A stretch of DNA of 7,631 nt from CAZCSH01 sp964501545 (lineage in GTDB: Bacteria; Patescibacteriota; Minisyncoccia; Minisyncoccales; RBG-13-42-11), in contig CAZCSH010000025.1 in the NCBI GenBank assembly GCA_964501545.1, forward strand, positions 1 through 7,631, in the 5' to 3' direction. This document shows positions 5,935-7,631 of the stretch, one piece after another. A program made the translations under genes and the position numbers. Position 1 is the first letter of the stretch. Every line of letters begins with the position of its first letter. A model generated the notes under the pieces. It was not told where the DNA came from. It searched no databases and worked only from the letters and a program-made list of their open reading frames with translations.

Positions 5935-6663
5935 TTAAAGTATTCTTTTATCCTCTACCAACATACCCAGAGCAAAAAGGATTTGCCCAAAACAACAGAA
6001 AAGTCCCCCAAGAACATCGTTCATAAAAGAGGTTTTAACTATCGGGATAACAAACCAAAACCATAATCCAGATATCCCTATCCAAAACACACCCAAACTC
6101 AAGAGAATCCCTTTGTTTTTCTGTACAACATCATCCACCCTAAAAGACCTTATCAGCAACACAAAAGAAGGAATTATCATAAAAGTTATACAGAATAAAG
6201 CCGCAAAAACTAAAAGAAAAAGGGGCACGCTAGTAAGCCAGGTAATCCCTGTCAGCTCGCCAGTAATAGGGTAGGTCACAACCTTTGCTTTATCAAAGAA
6301 AAACCAAGGCACTAGAAAACTACCTAAGGCTAAAACCAATAAAACCCTCTGGCTTAATTTCTGATACTTTTCTTCCGCTCCCAAAAAGGCTAAAAGCAAG
6401 GGAATCAGAAAAGCTACCAACAATCCCCCAGATAGGGCAGCTAAATTCCACATTACTTGAATTGTATAAAGGTTGCCTAAAACCAATCCAATAAATCCAA
6501 AACTTAGAAAGGCTGCACATTCTAGCCCGTGAAAAAGATTAACCTTCCAAAAGTAGTTAAAAGAAAGGAGTTGTGTTTCTTTCCATTTTTTGTAACCCAA
6601 ATAAGTAACAAAGAAAGCAATTAAGGTTGCAACGAGTTTTATGATTGAAATAACAGGAATCAT
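5935..6663 (-). CDS. Stand-alone seven-helix membrane protein, probable paralogue of the one after holA
   Basis: The product has 242 residues and no family I can name. Hydrophobic stretches suggest seven helices (about 5-24, 40-62, 66-96, 106-123, 142-172, 184-208, 216-236). GYKKWKETQ at 23-31 occupies the same place after helix 1 as GFKSWSHSQ in the 230-residue protein, and both later show K-x(2)-[GS]-x(8)-IG in helix 6 and end in a short charged tail (VEDKRIL here). This suggests a common origin, with low overall identity. No lysine sits in the last helix, which argues against a retinal-binding rhodopsin. The gene follows fpg by 36 bases. Its ATG is preceded by GTTAAATTAAA and 4 bases, exactly the arrangement before uvrB, so it may have its own leaderless start. 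Stop is TAA. Confidence 0.8.
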   Translation of the reverse strand: MIPVISIIKLVATLIAFFVTYLGYKKWKETQLLSFNYFWKVNLFHGLECAAFLSFGFIGLVLGNLYTIQVMWNLAALSGGLLVAFLIPLLLAFLGAEEKYQKLSQRVLLVLALGSFLVPWFFFDKAKVVTYPITGELTGITWLTSVPLFLLVFAALFCITFMIIPSFVLLIRSFRVDDVVQKNKGILLSLGVFWIGISGLWFWFVIPIVKTSFMNDVLGGLFCCFGQILFALGMLVEDKRIL

Positions 6664-6699
6664 AATTTTTAATTTAACCTATTATCGACCTTTAATCTA

Positions 6700-7578
6700 T
6701 TAAGTGGGTTGGCATTTGGGGCAAAAATGAGCAGACCTGCCTCCAACTTTTACTCTTTTTATTATGCTTTTACAGCGAGGACACTTTTCCCCTTGTCTTC
6801 GATAGACTTTGCGCAAAATATCAAACCTTCCCTTTTCTCCAGAGAGGGTCCGGAAATCAGAAATAGACTCTCCCTGGAGGCGAATGGCTTGTTTTAAAAC
6901 TACTCGCAGGGCCCGATAAAGCTTCTTTAACTCTTCTTCTTTCAATCCAGAAACGTCTTTTAGCGGGTGAATTCTCGCCCTCCATAAAGCCTCGTCAGAA
7001 TAAATATTGCCAACGCCAGCTATAACCTCTTGGTTCATTAAGACTTGCTTTATCTTACCTTTTTTACCTTTTAAAGCCTGTCTAAACTTAATAAAGGAGA
7101 AATCTCTAGCTAGAGGTTCGGGACCAAGGCTCTTAAAATCTTTTGCCTTATTTAGTTCTTCTTCTTCCCGGAGCTCTGCTTTGGCAAACTTTCTCAAATC
7201 AGAAAGAGCAAGCTGTTTACCATTATCCAGCCAAAAGATTAAGTGTAAGAACCTATTCATTGGGTCATCTTTCAAAGGGCCTGGCAAAAGAGATTGCCAA
7301 CTCTTACCTTTCTTTTCCCACTTTCCCAAAAGGAGGTGGCCTGTCATTTTCTGGTGAATCAGTAGTACCTTTTTTCCTGACAAAAGAAAAAGAATGTTCT
7401 TGCCTCTACGCCAAACCTTTTCAATCTTTCTCCCTTTGATTTCCTTTTTAAACTGGGCAAAACTGGCTGGCTTCTTTACGATTTTTGGGGTATCTGACCA
7501 AACATCCTCGATCTTTCGACCGAGGATTGTTCTTTTCAAGCCTCTGACTATTGTTTCTACTTCTGGGAGCTCTGGCAT
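6700..7578 (-). CDS. mutM: Formamidopyrimidine-DNA glycosylase (Fpg/MutM)
   Basis: Fpg removes oxidised purines such as 8-oxoguanine and cuts the abasic site by beta,delta-elimination. The protein starts MPELPEVETI, giving the catalytic N-terminal proline and adjacent glutamate once methionine is removed, and this fixes the start although the frame stays open upstream to the window edge. Lysine 60 in RRGKNILFLL is the beta-hairpin lysine. The gap-filling trio appears to be M78 (QKMTG), R129 and F131 (DLRKF). The H2TH region carries AGVGNIYSDEALWRARIHP, and a C-terminal zinc finger has C266-C269 and C286-C289 with the catalytic arginine R281 in GGRSAHF. At 292 residues it is about 20 longer than usual, the excess being a basic stretch near 85-108. 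It is first in the visible minus-strand run that leads to holA. Stop is TAA. Confidence 0.96.
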   Translation of the reverse strand: MPELPEVETIVRGLKRTILGRKIEDVWSDTPKIVKKPASFAQFKKEIKGRKIEKVWRRGKNILFLLSGKKVLLIHQKMTGHLLLGKWEKKGKSWQSLLPGPLKDDPMNRFLHLIFWLDNGKQLALSDLRKFAKAELREEEELNKAKDFKSLGPEPLARDFSFIKFRQALKGKKGKIKQVLMNQEVIAGVGNIYSDEALWRARIHPLKDVSGLKEEELKKLYRALRVVLKQAIRLQGESISDFRTLSGEKGRFDILRKVYRRQGEKCPRCKSIIKRVKVGGRSAHFCPKCQPT

Positions 7579-7631
7579 CTCATTTACTGAGCTTCCATTT
7601 ATGGGTTCGATGAGATAAATCTCATCTCTCG
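7579..7631. promoter_or_regulatory. Upstream flank of fpg with an 18-bp palindrome
   Basis: GATGAGAT (7609-7616) and ATCTCATC (7619-7626) form a perfect 8-bp inverted repeat with a 2-base centre, 31 bases upstream of the fpg start. The symmetry and tight spacing would suit a dimeric regulator, but a chance or assembly-end palindrome is equally possible. On the minus strand one frame reads ten codons ending in TAA (7601-7599), which could be the tail of an upstream gene; it is too short to identify. Confidence 0.3.

Noticed and set aside
4263..6663. Microbial rhodopsin or histidine kinase identity for the seven-helix proteins
   Set aside because: No lysine is present in the last helix for retinal attachment, and no kinase or other signalling domain follows the membrane part.
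7007..7357. Plus-strand open frame opposite fpg
   Set aside because: It is fully antisense to a clear fpg gene, has no recognisable domain, and competes with another shadow frame over the same bases.
1..7631. UGA-as-glycine genetic code
   Set aside because: UGA ends holA at its normal family length and also ends the cyclase-like gene, and no internal in-frame UGA was needed in any gene here.
1..7631. CRISPR array or insertion sequence
   Set aside because: No regularly spaced direct repeats and no transposase or integrase reading frame were found.

Overview
The window looks like a small contig or scaffold from an uncultured bacterium of the Candidate Phyla Radiation (Patescibacteria), most likely Parcubacteria-like. 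This placement rests on gene content and protein style, not on a marker-gene tree. Supporting signs are a short MurE ligase that lacks the usual N-terminal domain and carries a hydrophobic helix instead, AT-rich sequence, an archease gene, very tight packing and almost no recognisable Shine-Dalgarno sites. TAA, TAG and TGA all serve as stops at the ends of well-bounded genes, which fits the standard bacterial code rather than UGA-as-glycine.

Layout, left to right. The first 116 bases hold the N-terminal 38 codons of an archease gene on the minus strand, cut by the window edge. Upstream of it on the same strand is murE (270-1520). A 133-base, GC-rich inverted-repeat element (145-277) lies between them and supplies the murE stop codon. 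A 66-base divergent spacer separates murE from the plus-strand pair uvrB (1587-3331) and rpsT (3335-3604). uvrB is interrupted by exactly 100 Ns. The protein family suggests that about 300 bases are really missing, and the reading frame shows the true gap cannot be 100 if the gene is intact.

The right half is a minus-strand run read from the right edge: fpg (6700-7578), a seven-helix membrane protein (5935-6663), holA (4959-5894), a second seven-helix membrane protein (4263-4955), and a third polytopic membrane protein resembling the lycopene cyclase domain (3563-4276). The last three are nearly or actually overlapping. The final one overlaps the 3' end of the convergent rpsT by 42 bases.

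Functionally, uvrB and fpg give nucleotide- and base-excision repair, holA is the clamp-loader delta subunit, rpsT is ribosomal protein bS20, murE belongs to peptidoglycan precursor synthesis, and archease assists the RNA ligase RtcB. The unexplained part is the trio of stand-alone seven-helix proteins around holA. Two of them share a G-[FY]-K-x-W-x-x-[ST]-Q signature at the same position and are probably distant paralogues. The third has an internal duplication with paired glutamates, as in the tandem CrtYc/CrtYd type of cyclase.

The most notable non-coding features are the structured element at the murE/archease junction and a cluster of small hairpins inside murE that encodes what looks like an extra low-complexity loop. 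No tRNA, rRNA, CRISPR array or transposase gene was seen.
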